From NCBI GenBank assembly GCA_944384815.1, contig CALWUW010000002.1, positions 1-64,000 on the forward strand: 64,000 nucleotides of DNA, read 5' to 3'. Below, in pieces: positions 37,578 through 48,409 of the stretch. Position 1 is the first letter of the stretch; each line of letters starts with the position of its first letter. Under the pieces are notes generated by a model. It had not been told where the DNA came from, did not search any database, and worked only from the letters and a program-made list of their open reading frames with translations. The stretch comes from an uncultured Clostridia bacterium. GTDB taxonomy: Bacteria > Bacillota > Clostridia > Oscillospirales > Acutalibacteraceae. Both the position numbers and the translations under genes were made by a program.

Positions 37578-38906
37578 TTGAATGCATTGCAAGTGACAGT
37601 TTCCCAACTGAATACGTATATTCAAGCCCGATTCCAGGAAGATTCCCGTTTGTCGGATGTGTTTGTCATCGGCGAAATATCCAATTTTACAGACCATTAC
37701 CGTTCCGGTCATTTGTACCTGTCTTTAAAAGATGACCGTTCGGTGATCCGGGCGGTGATGTTTTCCACATATGCCAAACGTCTTCGGTTTCAGCCCCAGG
37801 ATGGGATGAAGGTTATTGCCCATGGCTCTGTGACAGTCTATCCCCCCAATGGGCAATATCAGTTGGTTATCAATGATATGCAGCCGGACGGGTTGGGGGC
37901 TTTGAACCTTGCTTATGAACAGCTGAAAGAAAAACTTTCCAGGGAGGGCCTTTTTTCACAGGAGCGGAAAAAGCGCCTCCCGCCATTTCCGGAACGAATC
38001 GGAATCGTCACGTCTCCTACCGGAGCCGCTTTGCAGGACATGCTTTCCATTTTGGGAAGGCGATTTCCCTTGGCGGAAATTTTCCTGTTTCCTGTTTTGG
38101 TGCAGGGAGAAATGGCTTCCGGGCAGATCGCGGAAGCTGTAGAACGCGCGAATCGACAAAAAGCCGTTGATGTATTAGTGGTAGGCCGGGGAGGAGGCTC
38201 TCTGGAAGATCTATGGGCTTTTAATGAAGAAAGAGTGGTTCGGGCGGTAGCTGCTTCTCACATTCCGGTTGTTTCTGCTGTAGGGCATGAAACGGATTTT
38301 ACACTTTGTGATTTTGCTGCAGACCTTCGGGCCCCCACGCCTTCTGCGGCGGCGGAGTTGATGGTCCCGGATGGAAAAGATCTTCTTTTGGAATTACAAA
38401 GCGTTAAAAAGCATATGGAAGATCTTATGGAAAGACGGATACAGAATCACCGGCAGCAGGTGGATTCGGCCGTCCAGCGTGCTTCATTATTTAAGTTCAC
38501 GGATTTTTTTGAAAAATACAAGAAAGAGCTTTCTCAGTGGCAGCATAGGCTTACGCTTTCCGCGGAAAACGCTTTATTGCGGGCAAAGTCCGAACTGGCG
38601 AAAGAGGGGGAAAAGCTGAATACGCTGAGCCCTCTCGCCGTTCTCTCCAGAGGATTTATTTTGGCGGAAAATGAAGAGGGGGCCCTTTATAAAAAGGCGA
38701 AGGATGTGCCTTCCGGTGGAAGAATCCAGCTCCGTTTTTCAGATGGGGTAGTGGTTTGCAGGGAAGAGTCGACTTCTCTGGGGCCAGTTTCTTTTGAGAA
38801 GAAAACAAAAAGAAACGGAATTTCGAAATCTTCCAAGGAGCGTGGCGTGAAATGCTGTACGTTGGAAGAGGAATCGGTTTATAAAACGGAAAAGGAAGAG
38901 GAATGA
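37578..38906 (+). CDS. xseA: Exodeoxyribonuclease VII large subunit
   Basis: 442 residues from the TTG at 37578, chosen for AGAGGG upstream and the typical start before VTVSQLNTYI; TTG 37557 is an alternative. An N-terminal OB fold, then GIVTSPTGAALQD, GRGGGSLEDLWAFNEE and GHETDFTLCDFAADLRAPTPS, the catalytic blocks of the family, then a long coiled-coil region. Odd: after LRFSDGVV, where the family normally ends, about 45 mostly charged residues follow. With XseB it degrades single-stranded DNA. Confidence 0.95.
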   Translation: MNALQVTVSQLNTYIQARFQEDSRLSDVFVIGEISNFTDHYRSGHLYLSLKDDRSVIRAVMFSTYAKRLRFQPQDGMKVIAHGSVTVYPPNGQYQLVINDMQPDGLGALNLAYEQLKEKLSREGLFSQERKKRLPPFPERIGIVTSPTGAALQDMLSILGRRFPLAEIFLFPVLVQGEMASGQIAEAVERANRQKAVDVLVVGRGGGSLEDLWAFNEERVVRAVAASHIPVVSAVGHETDFTLCDFAADLRAPTPSAAAELMVPDGKDLLLELQSVKKHMEDLMERRIQNHRQQVDSAVQRASLFKFTDFFEKYKKELSQWQHRLTLSAENALLRAKSELAKEGEKLNTLSPLAVLSRGFILAENEEGALYKKAKDVPSGGRIQLRFSDGVVVCREESTSLGPVSFEKKTKRNGISKSSKERGVKCCTLEEESVYKTEKEEE

Positions 38907-38909
38907 CCA

Positions 38910-39122
38910 ATGGCTGCAAAAGCAATGAGTTTCGAAGAATCTATGGATAAACTTTCCAAAATTGTGGCACAATTGGAAAAAGGGGAAACGTCTCTGGAAG
39001 AATCTTTGAAGTTGTTCGAAGAAGGGACGATCTTGGTAGGGCAGTGCTATAAAAAATTGGAAAAAGCGGAGCAGAAAATCCGCACCGTTTCTGAAAAAGA
39101 ATCCTTGGGCGGGGAGGAATAA
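38910..39122 (+). CDS. xseB: Exodeoxyribonuclease VII small subunit
   Basis: 70 residues. SFEESMDKLSKIVAQLEKGE and LEESLKLFEEG are family signatures of this helical hairpin protein, several copies of which bind one XseA. GAGGAAT is upstream; three bases separate it from xseA and two from ispA. Confidence 0.97.
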   Translation: MAAKAMSFEESMDKLSKIVAQLEKGETSLEESLKLFEEGTILVGQCYKKLEKAEQKIRTVSEKESLGGEE

Positions 39123-39124
39123 AA

Positions 39125-40015
39125 ATGGATTTTGTTCAAAGACAGCAGAAGTATCAGGGAATGGTGGAACAGGCGCTGGATGCTTGTTTGCAGGAAAGTG
39201 CCGGAGCGCAGCCTGATGTGCTGCACGCTATGCGGTATAGTTTGTTGGATGGGGGAAAAAGGATCCGCCCTATACTTTTGCTGGAATTTTGCCGGTTATG
39301 CGGCGGGAATGTAGAAGCAGCACTTCCGTATGCTTGTGCTGTGGAAATGATTCATACGTACTCTCTCATTCACGACGATCTTCCCTGCATGGATAACGAT
39401 ACAATGCGAAGGGGAAGGCCTTCCAATCACGTTATGTTCGGAGAAGCAGCTGCACTTCTGGCAGGAGATGCACTGCTGACCATGGCGTTTGAGGTGATGA
39501 CCCGGGAAGAGGCCGTGGAAAAAACAGGCGCAGAAAAGGCAGCAAAAGCGGTTTTGACGCTGGCGTCCAAAGCGGGAGTCGGCGGAATGGTGGGTGGCCA
39601 GCAAATCGATCTGATGAGCGAGGGGAGAGGTATTGAGCTTTATACCCTTCGGAAAATGGATGAATATAAAACAGGTGCTTTGATTTGTGCTGCCGCTCAG
39701 ATCGGCTGTATTATAGCAGGAGCAACGGAAAAGCAGGTAAAGGCCGCTGAAAAATATGCTTCTTCCTTGGGCTTGGCTTTTCAGATTGTAGATGACATTC
39801 TGGACGTGACCGGAACAGAAGAAGAACTGGGAAAACCGGTTCGCAGCGATTCGCAGCGGGATAAATGCACATACGTTTCCCTTATGGGGTTGGAAGAGGC
39901 CCGCTGTGAGGCGGAACGACTGACGAATCTGGCCTTATCCGAATTGGAACTATTTGGAGAAGAAGGAGAATTCCTTCGGCAGTTAACGCTGCGCCTGTGT
40001 CACCGGAAAAAATAA
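39125..40015 (+). CDS. ispA: Polyprenyl (farnesyl/geranylgeranyl) diphosphate synthase
   Basis: 296 residues. GGKRIRP (43-49), first aspartate-rich motif DDLPCMDND (84-92) and second DDILD (about 221-225) are present. Two residues lie between the first Asp pair and the next, giving the DDX4D form of bacterial farnesyl diphosphate synthase. It condenses IPP with allylic diphosphates; ispH in this window supplies both substrates. Last gene of the nusB operon. No terminator was seen after it. Confidence 0.93.
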   Translation: MDFVQRQQKYQGMVEQALDACLQESAGAQPDVLHAMRYSLLDGGKRIRPILLLEFCRLCGGNVEAALPYACAVEMIHTYSLIHDDLPCMDNDTMRRGRPSNHVMFGEAAALLAGDALLTMAFEVMTREEAVEKTGAEKAAKAVLTLASKAGVGGMVGGQQIDLMSEGRGIELYTLRKMDEYKTGALICAAAQIGCIIAGATEKQVKAAEKYASSLGLAFQIVDDILDVTGTEEELGKPVRSDSQRDKCTYVSLMGLEEARCEAERLTNLALSELELFGEEGEFLRQLTLRLCHRKK

Positions 40016-40204
40016 AGTGAAAAACATGAATTTACGACAGCTTTTTTAATGTGTATATTTGTCAAAAGTAAGTGTTTTAACAAATGAATTTTTAAGGCTG
40101 TTAGGAATATTAAGACGATTCAACAAAAATGTGTTTTGAAAAACGAAGTGAAGATGGAAAAAATTGTATGAGTTCACAAAATGTCTTTCGCTCTTTTTGT
40201 TAGG

Positions 40205-40233
40205 TTGACATTTATGCGTTCCTGTATTATCAT
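40205..40233 (+). promoter_or_regulatory. murA promoter
   Basis: TTGACA (40205-40210), 17-base spacer, TATCAT (40228-40233), giving a leader of about 115 bases. The 340-base gap before murA also has a small CTCTC/GAGAG hairpin followed by TTGTTTT (about 40279-40300) and repeated TTTATGC words, but no gene. Confidence 0.65.
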
Positions 40234-40356
40234 TTATGCGTGTATTGATGTTTGCATTTAAGTTTGATTTTTATGCCTCTCTGCAAGAGAGTTGTTTTAT
40301 ATCGTCTGAAAACAGGCCATACTAGTTAGGAAAAAATAAGATTGGAGCGTGCCGTT

Positions 40357-41643
40357 TTGGATAAATTCATTGTTCACGGTGGCAATCGCCTAGTGGGTGA
40401 AGTATCTGTCAGCGGAGCTAAGAATGCTGCTGTTGCGATTATTCCGGCTGCTGTCCTTTGCGATGAAGTTTGCCGGATTGAAAATATTCCACAAATTACC
40501 GATGTAGCGGATATGCTGCATATTTTACAGGAAATGGGAGCCAAAATTCGGCGGATCAATCGTTCAACCATCGAGATTGACCCCCGTCCTATTCAAACGT
40601 ATGTGGCGCCGTATGAGCTGGTACGGCGTATGCGTGCGTCTTCTTATTTAATGGGCGTGCTGTTGGGGCGTTTTCACCGAGCTGTGGTAGCCATGCCGGG
40701 CGGATGCTATTTTGGCGTGCGCCCTATTGATCAGCATTTAAAGGGATTTTCTGCTTTGGGAGCTACCTACAATCTGGAAGGCGGCATGGTGGATATTTCT
40801 GCGGAAAAACTTCAAGGAAACAGCATATACTTGGACGTGGTTTCGGTAGGATCCACGGTGAACATTATGTTGGCTGCGGTAAAAGCAGAAGGAACAACCA
40901 TAATCGAGAATGCAGCCAGAGAGCCGCATATTGTAGATTTGGCCAATTTCCTGAATTCTATGGGTGCGGATATTCGGGGAGCGGGTACGGACGAGATTAA
41001 GATCCGCGGCTGCAGTTATCTGCACGGAACATCGTATTCCATTATTCCCGATCAGATCGAGGCGGGAACGTATATGGTGGCAGCCGCTGCCACCGGTGGG
41101 GACGTTCTTATTAAAAACGTGATCCCAAAACATTTGGAAGCCATTACAGCCAAGTTGGAAGAAGTGGGCGCATCGGTAGAAGAATACGACGATTCTGTGC
41201 GGGTTTCTCGCACCGGTGGGCTGAATAAGTGTACGGTGAAAACCATGGCGCACCCAGGATTCCCCACGGATATGCATCCGCAGATGGCTGTTTTGCTTTC
41301 TATTGCTTCCGGCACCAGCATTATCAACGAGAGCGTTTGGGATAATCGTTTTCAGTATGTGGATGAACTGCGGCGGTTGGGCGCCCAGATTTCGGTGGAT
41401 GGCCGGCTGGCTGTCATTGAGGGTGTGGACCATTTGACAGCTGCCCCTGTTAAGGCTACGGATTTGCGAGCCGGTGTGGCCATGCTGATTGCCGGTCTTT
41501 GCGCTCGTGGGACAACCCAGGTAGAAGAAATCCAGTATATTGAGCGGGGATATGAAGATATTGTAGAAAAACTGAGAAGCTTGGGAGCGGACATTGAGAG
41601 GGTTTCTGTAACGGAAGTGCCTTCTGTACCCAAGGTGATCTAA
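40357..41643 (+). CDS. murA: UDP-N-acetylglucosamine 1-carboxyvinyltransferase
   Basis: 428 residues from the TTG at 40357, preceded by GGAG at nine bases and giving the usual start DKFIVHGG; TTG 40342 is an alternative. The reactive cysteine that fosfomycin attacks is C117 in PGGCYFGVRP, and the K22-N23 pair in GAKNAA binds UDP-GlcNAc. The enzyme adds enolpyruvate to UDP-GlcNAc, the first committed step to peptidoglycan. Firmicutes often have two copies; only this one is in the window. Confidence 0.96.
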   Translation: MDKFIVHGGNRLVGEVSVSGAKNAAVAIIPAAVLCDEVCRIENIPQITDVADMLHILQEMGAKIRRINRSTIEIDPRPIQTYVAPYELVRRMRASSYLMGVLLGRFHRAVVAMPGGCYFGVRPIDQHLKGFSALGATYNLEGGMVDISAEKLQGNSIYLDVVSVGSTVNIMLAAVKAEGTTIIENAAREPHIVDLANFLNSMGADIRGAGTDEIKIRGCSYLHGTSYSIIPDQIEAGTYMVAAAATGGDVLIKNVIPKHLEAITAKLEEVGASVEEYDDSVRVSRTGGLNKCTVKTMAHPGFPTDMHPQMAVLLSIASGTSIINESVWDNRFQYVDELRRLGAQISVDGRLAVIEGVDHLTAAPVKATDLRAGVAMLIAGLCARGTTQVEEIQYIERGYEDIVEKLRSLGADIERVSVTEVPSVPKVI

Positions 41644-41676
41644 AGACTTGTAATTGATTGTAATTCTGAAAATACA

Positions 41677-41713
41677 CAAAAAGGGATGAGGGAGAACTTT
41701 ATCCCTTTTTTAT
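41677..41713 (+). terminator. Intrinsic terminator after murA
   Basis: AAAAAGGGAT (41678-41687) pairs with ATCCCTTTTT (41701-41710), running into the T tract. Confidence 0.85.
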
Positions 41714-41740
41714 TTTGACCCGGTGGTGGAAAGGTAACGT

Positions 41741-42535
41741 ATGGCCAGATTTTGTCCTTTGTTTAGCGGAAGCAGCGGAAATTCCTATTATTTTGGGACA
41801 GCGGAGCATGGAATCTTAATTGATGCCGGACGAAGCGCCAAACAGCTGGTAAAAGCTATGGAGCTTTCGGGGATCTCTCCCAAGGGAATACAGGGGATTT
41901 TTGTTACTCATGAGCACAGCGATCATGTCAGCGGGTTGCGGGTTTTGGCTTCTAGATATGGAATTCCTGTGTATGCGTCTCAGGGAACGGTAAACGCCTT
42001 GGAGGAAATGAACTGCCTTTCGGAAAAGTTTTCCTGCTGTCCGTTGTCCCAGGAGGGAATGGAATGCGCGGGAATTTACATACAGCCCTTTCATACATCC
42101 CACGATTGTGCGGAAAGTTACGGTTACCGGATGGTGTTTGAGGACGGACGGGAAGCGGCAGTGGCCACAGATTTAGGCCATATGTCCCAACAAGTGCGGC
42201 AGGCTCTTTTAGGAGTAGACTTAATGGTGATTGAATCCAATCACGATTTGGCAATGCTGCAGGCCGGGCCTTACCCATATCCGCTGAAACGGAGAATTTT
42301 ATCAGACCGAGGGCATTTAAGCAACATTGCTTGTGCAGAAGAACTGTGTTCTTTTGCGCAGTCGGGCACCACTCGCTTTTGGCTTGCTCATTTAAGTGAA
42401 GAAAACAATACGCCGGTGTTGGCTTATCAAACTTCTCGCTGCAGTTTGGAAATGGCAGGGCTTAAGGAGAATTTGGATTACCAGCTGAATGTAGCTCCCA
42501 GAGCCAATGAGACAGGATATTTTATGGTATTTTAG
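41741..42535 (+). CDS. Metallo-beta-lactamase fold hydrolase, WalJ/YycJ-like
   Basis: 264 residues. HEHSDH (about 55-60) is the zinc-binding HxHxDH, with further ligands in FHTSHDCAE and ATDLGH and SDRGHLSN. FSGSSGNSYYF at the N-terminus is typical of the YycJ/WalJ group, double-strand DNA nucleases or phosphodiesterases linked to cell-division control in Firmicutes. No WalRK genes are near. It shares an operon with rlmH. Confidence 0.88.
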   Translation: MARFCPLFSGSSGNSYYFGTAEHGILIDAGRSAKQLVKAMELSGISPKGIQGIFVTHEHSDHVSGLRVLASRYGIPVYASQGTVNALEEMNCLSEKFSCCPLSQEGMECAGIYIQPFHTSHDCAESYGYRMVFEDGREAAVATDLGHMSQQVRQALLGVDLMVIESNHDLAMLQAGPYPYPLKRRILSDRGHLSNIACAEELCSFAQSGTTRFWLAHLSEENNTPVLAYQTSRCSLEMAGLKENLDYQLNVAPRANETGYFMVF

Positions 42536-42546
42536 GAGGCGTTTTT

Positions 42547-43026
42547 TTGCTTTCGGTTAAAATTGTTTGTGTAGGGAAATTGAAGGAATCCTGGTGGCGG
42601 GAAGCCTGTAAAGAATATGAAAAACGGTTGGGAGCTTTCTGTAAATTTTCTGTGGTGGAATTACCGGAAAGCCGACTTCCGGAAAATCCTTCCCAGGCAC
42701 AGATTCAAAATGCGTTGCAGGAAGAGGGGAAGGCGATATTGCACGCTTCTCAGAATTCCTATCGTGTGGCACTTTGTATCGAAGGAAAACTTATTTCTTC
42801 TCCGGACCTTGCAGAATGGATGCATAAAATTTCCATTCAAGGCATCAGTACGATTTCCTTTTTGATCGGAAGCTCCTTCGGACTTTCAGACTCTGTTAAG
42901 CAGGCTGCTGATGGTTCTCTTTCCATGAGCAAAATGACTTTTCCTCATCAACTGGCTCGGGTGATGCTTTGCGAACAGATCTACAGAGGATTCCAGATTC
43001 AAAATCATGGAAAATATCACAAATAA
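42547..43026 (+). CDS. rlmH: 23S rRNA (pseudouridine1915-N3)-methyltransferase
   Basis: 159 residues, exact family length. A TTG start at 42547 follows AGGAGG by six bases. VCVGKLKESWW is the N-terminal mark, LIGSSFGLS (about 107-115) the SAM-binding knot loop and LARVMLCEQIYRGFQI the C-terminal knot. RlmH methylates pseudouridine 1915 in helix 69. The walJ-rlmH order is common in Firmicutes. Confidence 0.97.
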   Translation: MLSVKIVCVGKLKESWWREACKEYEKRLGAFCKFSVVELPESRLPENPSQAQIQNALQEEGKAILHASQNSYRVALCIEGKLISSPDLAEWMHKISIQGISTISFLIGSSFGLSDSVKQAADGSLSMSKMTFPHQLARVMLCEQIYRGFQIQNHGKYHK

Positions 43027-43034
43027 AGTAAAAC

Positions 43035-43070
43035 AAAAGCCGCGGAACCTTTCGGGTTCCGCGGCTTTTA
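43035..43070 (+). terminator. Bidirectional terminator between rlmH and gdhA
   Basis: A 15-bp perfect stem (AAAAGCCGCGGAACC and complement) with a five-base loop and A/T runs at both ends, so it can serve both converging genes. Confidence 0.93.
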
Positions 43071-43088
43071 TACAGAAAAATATTGGAA

Positions 43089-44675
<1,587 letters not shown>

Positions 44676-44704
44676 TTGACACGTTGGAATAAATATACTA
44701 GAAT
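44676..44704 (+). promoter_or_regulatory. glnA promoter
   Basis: TTGACA (44676-44681), 17-base spacer, TAGAAT (44699-44704). Start near 44711, leader about 110 bases. Confidence 0.7.
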
Positions 44705-44760
44705 ATTAAAGACGTTTGGCGGGGCTTTTTCGTTCCGTTTGCAATCATAATAAAGTTTTT

Positions 44761-44805
44761 TAACAAGGAGGTTCTGTCAAAAGAGCGGCCTTGTTATTTT
44801 TATTT
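44761..44805 (+). terminator. Leader terminator (candidate attenuator) before glnA
   Basis: TAACAAGG pairs with CCTTGTTA, with an inner stem GTTCT/AGAGC capped by a six-base loop, followed by TTTTTATTT. It ends about 15 bases before the glnA ATG and sits inside the leader, so full-length glnA mRNA requires read-through. The left arm contains AAGGAGG. The hexaloop GTCAAA does not fit the A1/G4 rule of ANTAR targets. Confidence 0.75.
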
Positions 44806-44819
44806 GTAGGAGGATATAC

Positions 44820-46151
44820 ATGGCAAAGTATACAAAAGAGGACATCCTGCGGATTCTGGACGAAAACGACGTAAAATTTATTCGGCTGCAATTCAGTGAT
44901 ATTTTTGGTGCTTTAAAAAATGTAGCTATCACCAAAAGTCAGGCACAGAAGGCACTGAACAATCAGTGTATGTTTGATGGGTCATCTATTGAAGGCTTTG
45001 TCCGGATCGAAGAGTCGGACATGTATCTGCGTCCGGATCTGGATACCTTCTGCATCCTTCCTTGGCATAGCCGTCATGGGAAGATTGCCCGGTTGATCTG
45101 CGACGTTTATAAGACGGATGGAACGCCTTTTGAGGGAGATCCCCGCTACATCCTTCGCCGTACTCTTCAGGAAGCAGCGGAAATGGGCTATACTTTCAAT
45201 GTAGGTCCTGAATGTGAATTTTTCCTTTTCAACACGGACGAATGCGGGCATCCTACAACGGTTACCCACGACACGGCCGGTTATTTCGACATGGGTCCCT
45301 CCGATGTGGGAGAAAGCTGCCGGAGAGAGATTTGCCTGACTTTGGAAGAGATGGGCTTTGAAATCGAAGCTTCTCACCATGAATGCGCGATTGCACAGCA
45401 CGAAATTGATTTTAAATACGGCGAAGCTTTGGAGGCGGCCGATAATCTCCATACTTTTAAGATGGTAGTAAAATCTGCGGCAGATGCCCATGGGCTGTGT
45501 GCCACCTTTATGCCCAAGCCTCTTTTTGGGCAGGCTGGATCCGGCATGCATACCAATATGAGCTTGTTCAAAGACGGTAAAAACGCATTCTATGATCCGG
45601 AGTCTCCCTTGGGTCTCAGCCGGATTGCTTTGAACTTTATTGCAGGTATTCTGCATCATGTGAAAGGCGTATCGGCTATCACCAATCCGCTGGTTAACTC
45701 CTATAAGCGGTTAGTCCCGGGTTATGAAGCGCCCTGCTACATTGCCTGGACAGCCAGCAACCGCAGTGCTTTGGTGCGTGTGCCTGCTTCCCGGGGAATG
45801 GGAACGCGGGTAGAGCTTCGTTCTCCGGATCCTTCCTGCAACCCCTATCTTGTTTTTGCTATTTTGTTGGCAGCTGGATTGGAAGGTATTCGGGAAGATC
45901 GCATGCCTCCTGCCGCTGTTTCCGCCAATATCTATGAAATGAGTGAAGCAGACCGTGCGGAGCAAGGCATCGAGAACTTGCCGGCTACGCTGAATGAAGC
46001 CATTCATTATATGAAGGCAGATCCTTTTGTCCGCCAGGCTTTAGGCGAGCACGTATACGAAAAGTATGTGGAAGCCAAGACCCAGGAGTGGAAGGAATAT
46101 TCCACCCGTGTTTCCCAGTGGGAACTGGAGCGTTATCTGAATAAATTTTGA
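44820..46151 (+). CDS. glnA: Glutamine synthetase, type I
   Basis: 443 residues, the short (GSI-alpha) size of Firmicutes. [16 protein letters not shown] (about 55-70) and [11 protein letters not shown] (about 241-251), NRSALVRVP (about 313-321) and the [13 protein letters not shown] stretch are active-site blocks. The adenylylation-site insertion of the beta type is absent. It makes glutamine from glutamate, ammonium and ATP. TAGGAGG lies nine bases upstream, directly after the leader terminator. Several genes here (carA, guaA, glmS) consume its product. Confidence 0.97.
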   Translation: MAKYTKEDILRILDENDVKFIRLQFSDIFGALKNVAITKSQAQKALNNQCMFDGSSIEGFVRIEESDMYLRPDLDTFCILPWHSRHGKIARLICDVYKTDGTPFEGDPRYILRRTLQEAAEMGYTFNVGPECEFFLFNTDECGHPTTVTHDTAGYFDMGPSDVGESCRREICLTLEEMGFEIEASHHECAIAQHEIDFKYGEALEAADNLHTFKMVVKSAADAHGLCATFMPKPLFGQAGSGMHTNMSLFKDGKNAFYDPESPLGLSRIALNFIAGILHHVKGVSAITNPLVNSYKRLVPGYEAPCYIAWTASNRSALVRVPASRGMGTRVELRSPDPSCNPYLVFAILLAAGLEGIREDRMPPAAVSANIYEMSEADRAEQGIENLPATLNEAIHYMKADPFVRQALGEHVYEKYVEAKTQEWKEYSTRVSQWELERYLNKF

Positions 46152-46157
46152 CCTGCA

Positions 46158-46188
46158 TGGCCATCCTGAACTCTTTGCAGGATGGCCA
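46158..46188 (+). terminator. Hairpin between glnA and dapF
   Basis: TGGCCATCCTG and its exact complement form an 11-bp stem with a nine-base loop; no T run follows, so termination would be weak. Confidence 0.4.
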
Positions 46189-46228
46189 GAATGCTGTCTG
46201 TTACAAAAAAAGAAGGGAGACGCTGGCT

Positions 46229-47062
46229 GTGAAATTTACAAAGATGCAGGGCTTGGGAAATGACTATATCTATGTAAATTGTTTTGAGGAAACGGTTGAT
46301 AATCCGGCGGAGTTGGCTGTTCGCCTCAGCGACCGCCATTTCGGCGTGGGTTCGGATGGCTTGATTCTGATTTGTCCTACGCCTAACGGAGACGCCATGA
46401 TGGATCTCTACAATGCAGACGGTTCCCGGGCTATGATGTGTGGAAACGGGATTCGCTGTGTGGGGAAATATGTGTATGAAAAAGGAATTGCTTCAAAAGA
46501 TGTTCTAAAAATTGATACGCTCAGTGGTGTGAAAACTTTGCATCTTTCTGTAAAAGATGGTGCGGTTTATTCCGTTGGCGTGGATATGGGAGCGCCGGAA
46601 TTTCAGCCGGAAAAAATCCCGGTTTCCGGGCAGGAAGGGCCGGTAATTCAGAAAAACCTTTCCCTTCAGGGGCAAGATATAACGATGACTTGTGTCTCTA
46701 TGGGAAACCCGCACTGTGTTTTGTTTGTGGAAGATACCAAAACGGCTCCGGTTCACACACTGGGCCCTGTTTTGGAACACAGTGAGCTTTTCCCTGCCGG
46801 TGTAAATGTAGAATTTATCCGCGTGATCAACGAAAAAGAGCTGGAAATGCGAGTCTGGGAACGGGGTTCCGGGGAAACGATGGCTTGCGGAACCGGAGCT
46901 TGTGCCGCAGTAGTTGCTGCTATTGCTTCCGGGAAAACAGAGCGTACCGTGACAGTCCATCTTTTGGGAGGCGATCTTTCCATCTCCTGGCCGGAGGATT
47001 CCTCCAATGTATTTATGGAAGGGCCGGCGGAATTTGTATTTGAAGGTTCTGTGGAGTTGTAA
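46229..47062 (+). CDS. dapF: Diaminopimelate epimerase
   Basis: 277 residues from the GTG at 46229 (AGAAGGGAG upstream, eight-base spacing); a longer frame reaching into the glnA end has no such site. The two catalytic cysteines are in MMCGNGIRC (about 74) and ACGTGAC (about 219). It converts LL-DAP into meso-DAP for peptidoglycan and for lysine through lysA. N-terminal KFTKMQGLGNDYIYV is the family start. Confidence 0.96.
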   Translation: MKFTKMQGLGNDYIYVNCFEETVDNPAELAVRLSDRHFGVGSDGLILICPTPNGDAMMDLYNADGSRAMMCGNGIRCVGKYVYEKGIASKDVLKIDTLSGVKTLHLSVKDGAVYSVGVDMGAPEFQPEKIPVSGQEGPVIQKNLSLQGQDITMTCVSMGNPHCVLFVEDTKTAPVHTLGPVLEHSELFPAGVNVEFIRVINEKELEMRVWERGSGETMACGTGACAAVVAAIASGKTERTVTVHLLGGDLSISWPEDSSNVFMEGPAEFVFEGSVEL

Positions 47063-47235
47063 ATGGATTTTGGCAGAAAAAAGAAGACATAGCGTTTACA
47101 ATGCGGTTTTAACTGCTTAGCGTGTCTTTCTGCTGTCATTTTACAGCTGGGCAGGGAAGCAAAAGCAATGGGGCTTTTGCTTTGCATAAAACATCTCTGA
47201 AAGTTCGGTACTTTTGGATTGTTTGAGAAGGTAAA

Positions 47236-47279
47236 ATGTCAGCGATGGGGCGAAGGTGCTTTATCGGTGGCATTTTTTC
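47236..47279 (+). terminator. Terminator upstream of carA (possible attenuator)
   Basis: ATGTCAGCGAT pairs with ATCGGTGGCAT (one mismatch, one G-T pair) across a 16-base loop, followed by T6. It lies 55 bases before carA. The remainder of the 270-base gap holds another hairpin without T run (AAGCAAAAGC, 47157-47182) and no gene. Confidence 0.6.
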
Positions 47280-47332
47280 TGTATAAACCCGTATGCAGGT
47301 ACGGTGGATTTTAACGGAGAAGGTGGTTTAAA

Positions 47333-48409
47333 GTGAAAGCAGTTTTGGTTTTAGAGAACGGTATGTGTTTTGAAGGAAACGGGTTTGGGTATCAGCAGGA
47401 TACTTTTTGCGAAGTTGTATTTAACTCCGCCATGTGTGGTTACACGGAATTATTGACAGATCCTTCCTACGCAGGGCAGGGTGTGGTGATGACCTATCCC
47501 ATGATCGGAAATTACGGTATTTGCTATGATGATGCGGAATCGGTACACCCTTGGCTAAAGGCGTTTATTGTACACTCTTTAACGGAGAAGGCCAGTAATT
47601 TCCGCTGTGATGTAGAGTTGGATGCGTATTTGCAATATAATAAAGTGCCCGGTATGGAAGGTGTAGATACCCGGCATTTGACAAAAGTACTTCGGGAAAG
47701 CGGAACCATGCGCGGAAAGCTTTGTTATGGGGAAAACGTTGATCCGGAAGAGGTACGAAAAGAAATTTTGGAATACCAACCGATTTCCTGCGTGCCGCTG
47801 GTCAGTTCTCCGGAAAGCAAGCAGTACGGAGACGGCCCGGTGAAGATCGCGTTGATGGATTACGGCGTAAAGCTGAACATTGTTCGCTCTTTGGTAAAAC
47901 GGGGCTGCACGGTGCGCTGTTTCCCGCACACGGCAACTTTTGAGGACTTGATGGCTTTCCGTCCGGATGGAATTATGCTGAGCAACGGCCCTGGGGATCC
48001 TCAGGACTGTGTACAGCAGATTCAGGAACTGAAAAAAGTGTATGCTTATGGGATCCCCACCTTTGCCATCTGCTTAGGGCATCAGCTGATGGCTCTGGCG
48101 CAAGGGGCTGAGACCTACAAGCTGACATATGGCCATCGGGGCATCAATCATCCTGTAAAGGATCTTTCTTCTGGGCGGGTGTATATCACCTCCCAGAACC
48201 ACGGTTATGTTGTGGATGAAAAAACCGTGGATCCTTCCGTGGCGGAAATCAGCTTTGTTAGCATGAACGATGGCAGCGTGGAGGGGCTTCGGTATAAAAA
48301 CGGAAAAGTCTTTTCCGTTCAGTTCCACCCGGAAGCCGCTTCCGGCCCAAAGGATACCGGATTTTTATTTGATATGTTTTTGAAAGGAATCGGAGGGAGT
48401 CAGCTGTGA
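47333..48409 (+). CDS. carA: Carbamoyl-phosphate synthase small subunit
   Basis: 358 residues, GTG start with GGAGAAGGTGG upstream. The C-terminal class I glutamine amidotransferase has the nucleophile C247 in FAICLGHQ and the His-Glu in FHPEAASGP. It releases ammonia from glutamine for CarB. It overlaps carB by four bases (GTGA). Confidence 0.97.
   Translation: MKAVLVLENGMCFEGNGFGYQQDTFCEVVFNSAMCGYTELLTDPSYAGQGVVMTYPMIGNYGICYDDAESVHPWLKAFIVHSLTEKASNFRCDVELDAYLQYNKVPGMEGVDTRHLTKVLRESGTMRGKLCYGENVDPEEVRKEILEYQPISCVPLVSSPESKQYGDGPVKIALMDYGVKLNIVRSLVKRGCTVRCFPHTATFEDLMAFRPDGIMLSNGPGDPQDCVQQIQELKKVYAYGIPTFAICLGHQLMALAQGAETYKLTYGHRGINHPVKDLSSGRVYITSQNHGYVVDEKTVDPSVAEISFVSMNDGSVEGLRYKNGKVFSVQFHPEAASGPKDTGFLFDMFLKGIGGSQL

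Noticed and set aside
44705..44819. ANTAR-type dual hairpin in the glnA leader
   Set aside because: Hexaloops GTCAAA and ACTAGA do not have A at position 1 together with G at position 4, so I keep only the terminator/attenuator call.
46753..47187. 144-codon minus-strand frame over dapF 3' end
   Set aside because: Mostly antisense to dapF, no ribosome binding site, no recognisable features.
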